From the NCBI GenBank assembly GCA_934630815.1, contig CAKTWI010000001.1:186001-250000 (forward strand): a stretch of DNA of 64,000 nucleotides, in the 5' to 3' direction. Positions 63,020 to 64,000 of this stretch are shown here, one piece after another; positions within the stretch are counted from its first letter, which is position 1; each line of letters starts with the position of its first letter. A program made the position numbers and the translations under genes. Source of the DNA: an uncultured Senegalimassilia sp. (GTDB taxonomy: Bacteria; Actinomycetota; Coriobacteriia; Coriobacteriales; Eggerthellaceae). The notes under the pieces were generated by a model that was given only the letters and a program-made list of their open reading frames with translations, had not been told where the DNA came from and did no database searches.

Positions 63020-63958
63020 ATGATCGCCTTATCCCACACTTCTGCCCTCCGATATCTGCGCAGCCAGTCCGAAATCAATAGGTTGCCGCCATCGAAAACG
63101 CCTTCCGCTTTCGGAATCTCGCGATACGACGCCCCGCGCCTAACGCAGCGGTTCGCCGCAATCGGCGATGGGACCGTTCACGTGCTCGCGACCGAACAGC
63201 GAAGGCGACGGTCCATCAGTTCCATAACGTGCCACCTTGCCGAGAAGGTTCCGCCGAACGGCGTTGTCCATGTTGAGGGCGATATCTTCTGCAGCACGCC
63301 CGAGCTGTGCTTTCTGCAGATGGCGCGCGTACTACCTCTTCTTCAGCTGATCAAGCTCGGGTTCGAGCTGTGCGGATGCTATTCCCTCGCACCCGATGGA
63401 CGCGCAATCGAGCAGCCGGCGCTCACCTCCAAGGACAGAATCGGCGACTTTCTCGGAAGCGCAAAAGGCGCACGCGGCATTGCGCGAGCCCGCCAGGCGC
63501 TGACGCATATAGCGGAGGGGTCGGCCTCCCCGAGGGAGACCGCGTTGGCCATGTTGCTTTGCACGCCGCCATGCTGGGGAGGCTATGGCTTTTCGAAGCC
63601 GCAGATGAACTATCCCGTTTGCGCCCCGGACCTGCGAAGGGCGCATGGCGTGCGGCAGTTTTATTGCGACCTGTTCTGGCCGAACTGGAACCTTGCGGTC
63701 GAATACGACAGCAAGGCGCACCACAGCGATGAGCGCAAGATCGTCGAAGACCAAACGCGAGCCACCATTTTGACGTCGCTTGGAATCAGCGTCATCTCGC
63801 TCCGTACGCAGCAGGTCGATGACCCGGTCCGCTTCGAACACGCCGCTGCCGCCATTGCCGCGCATCGCAAGCGGAAACGGCCCCTGCCCAAGCCCGATGC
63901 GATTCAGCAAGGCATCTTGCGCGAGTTCGCGCTGAACAGCGCATTCGATATTCACTAA
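63020..63958 (+). CDS. DUF559/VSR-like endonuclease-fold protein
   Basis: About 312 residues from ATG 63,020 (MIALSHTSALRYLRS) with GAGG about 8 bases upstream; the frame is open from 62,828 but that part is not protein-like. The C-terminal third has CDLFWPNWNLAVEYDSKAHH (Asp217, Glu228 and Asp230) followed by an alpha/beta segment ending ISVISLRTQQV, the order of active-site residues in DUF559/VSR-like PD-(D/E)xK proteins. The N-terminal part resembles the AbiEi-type antitoxin-fold proteins in its opening. Function is unknown; DNA repair, defence or a toxin-antitoxin-like role are possible. It follows the repeat-rich region and ends 42 bases before the window edge. Confidence 0.75.
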   Translation: MIALSHTSALRYLRSQSEINRLPPSKTPSAFGISRYDAPRLTQRFAAIGDGTVHVLATEQRRRRSISSITCHLAEKVPPNGVVHVEGDIFCSTPELCFLQMARVLPLLQLIKLGFELCGCYSLAPDGRAIEQPALTSKDRIGDFLGSAKGARGIARARQALTHIAEGSASPRETALAMLLCTPPCWGGYGFSKPQMNYPVCAPDLRRAHGVRQFYCDLFWPNWNLAVEYDSKAHHSDERKIVEDQTRATILTSLGISVISLRTQQVDDPVRFEHAAAAIAAHRKRKRPLPKPDAIQQGILREFALNSAFDIH

Positions 63959-64000
63959 GGATGCGCCGGCGCGGTCGGCACCACGGTCCGAGCGGGCGAA

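Overview
The window is about 64 kb of GC-rich bacterial chromosome. Gene content points to an anaerobic gut actinobacterium of the Eggerthellaceae (Coriobacteriia; Eggerthella, Gordonibacter, Slackia or Adlercreutzia-like). Supporting signs are a DmsABC-type molybdoenzyme next to a polytopic membrane LuxR regulator, a Tat-exported flavocytochrome-type FAD oxidoreductase, NapG/NapH-like ferredoxins with a TorD chaperone, type III glutamine synthetase, and very large MBG/Cna_B surface proteins. The genus is an inference; no rRNA or tRNA gene is present to test it.

Layout. 1-13,559 (minus) is the first 4,519 codons of one uninterrupted giant secreted repeat protein whose 3' end lies outside the window. 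13,983-19,184 (plus) is a transglutaminase lipoprotein, then a compact type IV pilus/type II secretion-like operon (PilC/GspF, four small membrane-anchored pilin-like proteins, PilT). 19,541-21,676 (minus) is groES-groEL with a CIRCE operator. 21,809-26,852 (minus) holds nadE, a Tat FAD oxidoreductase and a DesK-like kinase/LuxR regulator pair. 27,374-34,906 (minus) is a surface-protein operon in which an LPXTG-type Cna_B adhesin is split by one in-frame amber codon. 35,342-38,412 (minus) carries hypA, hypB, tatA, tatC and a small membrane protein; 38,419-42,155 (minus) an amidohydrolase and an OmpR-type two-component pair. 42,306-50,555 is an electron-transfer district: a multi-ferredoxin protein and an unknown protein diverge from a winged-helix-like protein, TorD, and NapG/NapH-like proteins, followed by a degenerate UvrD-like ATPase. 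50,834-57,840 has an ArsC/Spx-like protein, dmsCBA and the divergent membrane LuxR regulator. 57,903-61,764 is housekeeping (dtd, type III glutamine synthetase, rpsI, rplM). 63,020-63,958 is a DUF559-like endonuclease-fold protein.

These genes probably support anaerobic respiration. Tat components export cofactor-loaded enzymes (FAD protein, DmsA, NapG-like); TorD handles the molybdoenzyme; NapGH-like, DmsBC and the ferredoxin protein move electrons. The surface operons and pilus genes suggest host or mucus contact.

Three different intergenic inverted-repeat families occur, each at two or more loci: a GGGGACGG REP-like family, a GTTCTGGGCGGTTT family around a conserved CTGACCTGGGGTT core, and long hairpins with unrelated 18-bp arms but a shared G-rich loop. 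With the amber-split adhesin, these are the least explained parts of the window. No CRISPR array, prophage, transposase, tRNA or rRNA was seen.
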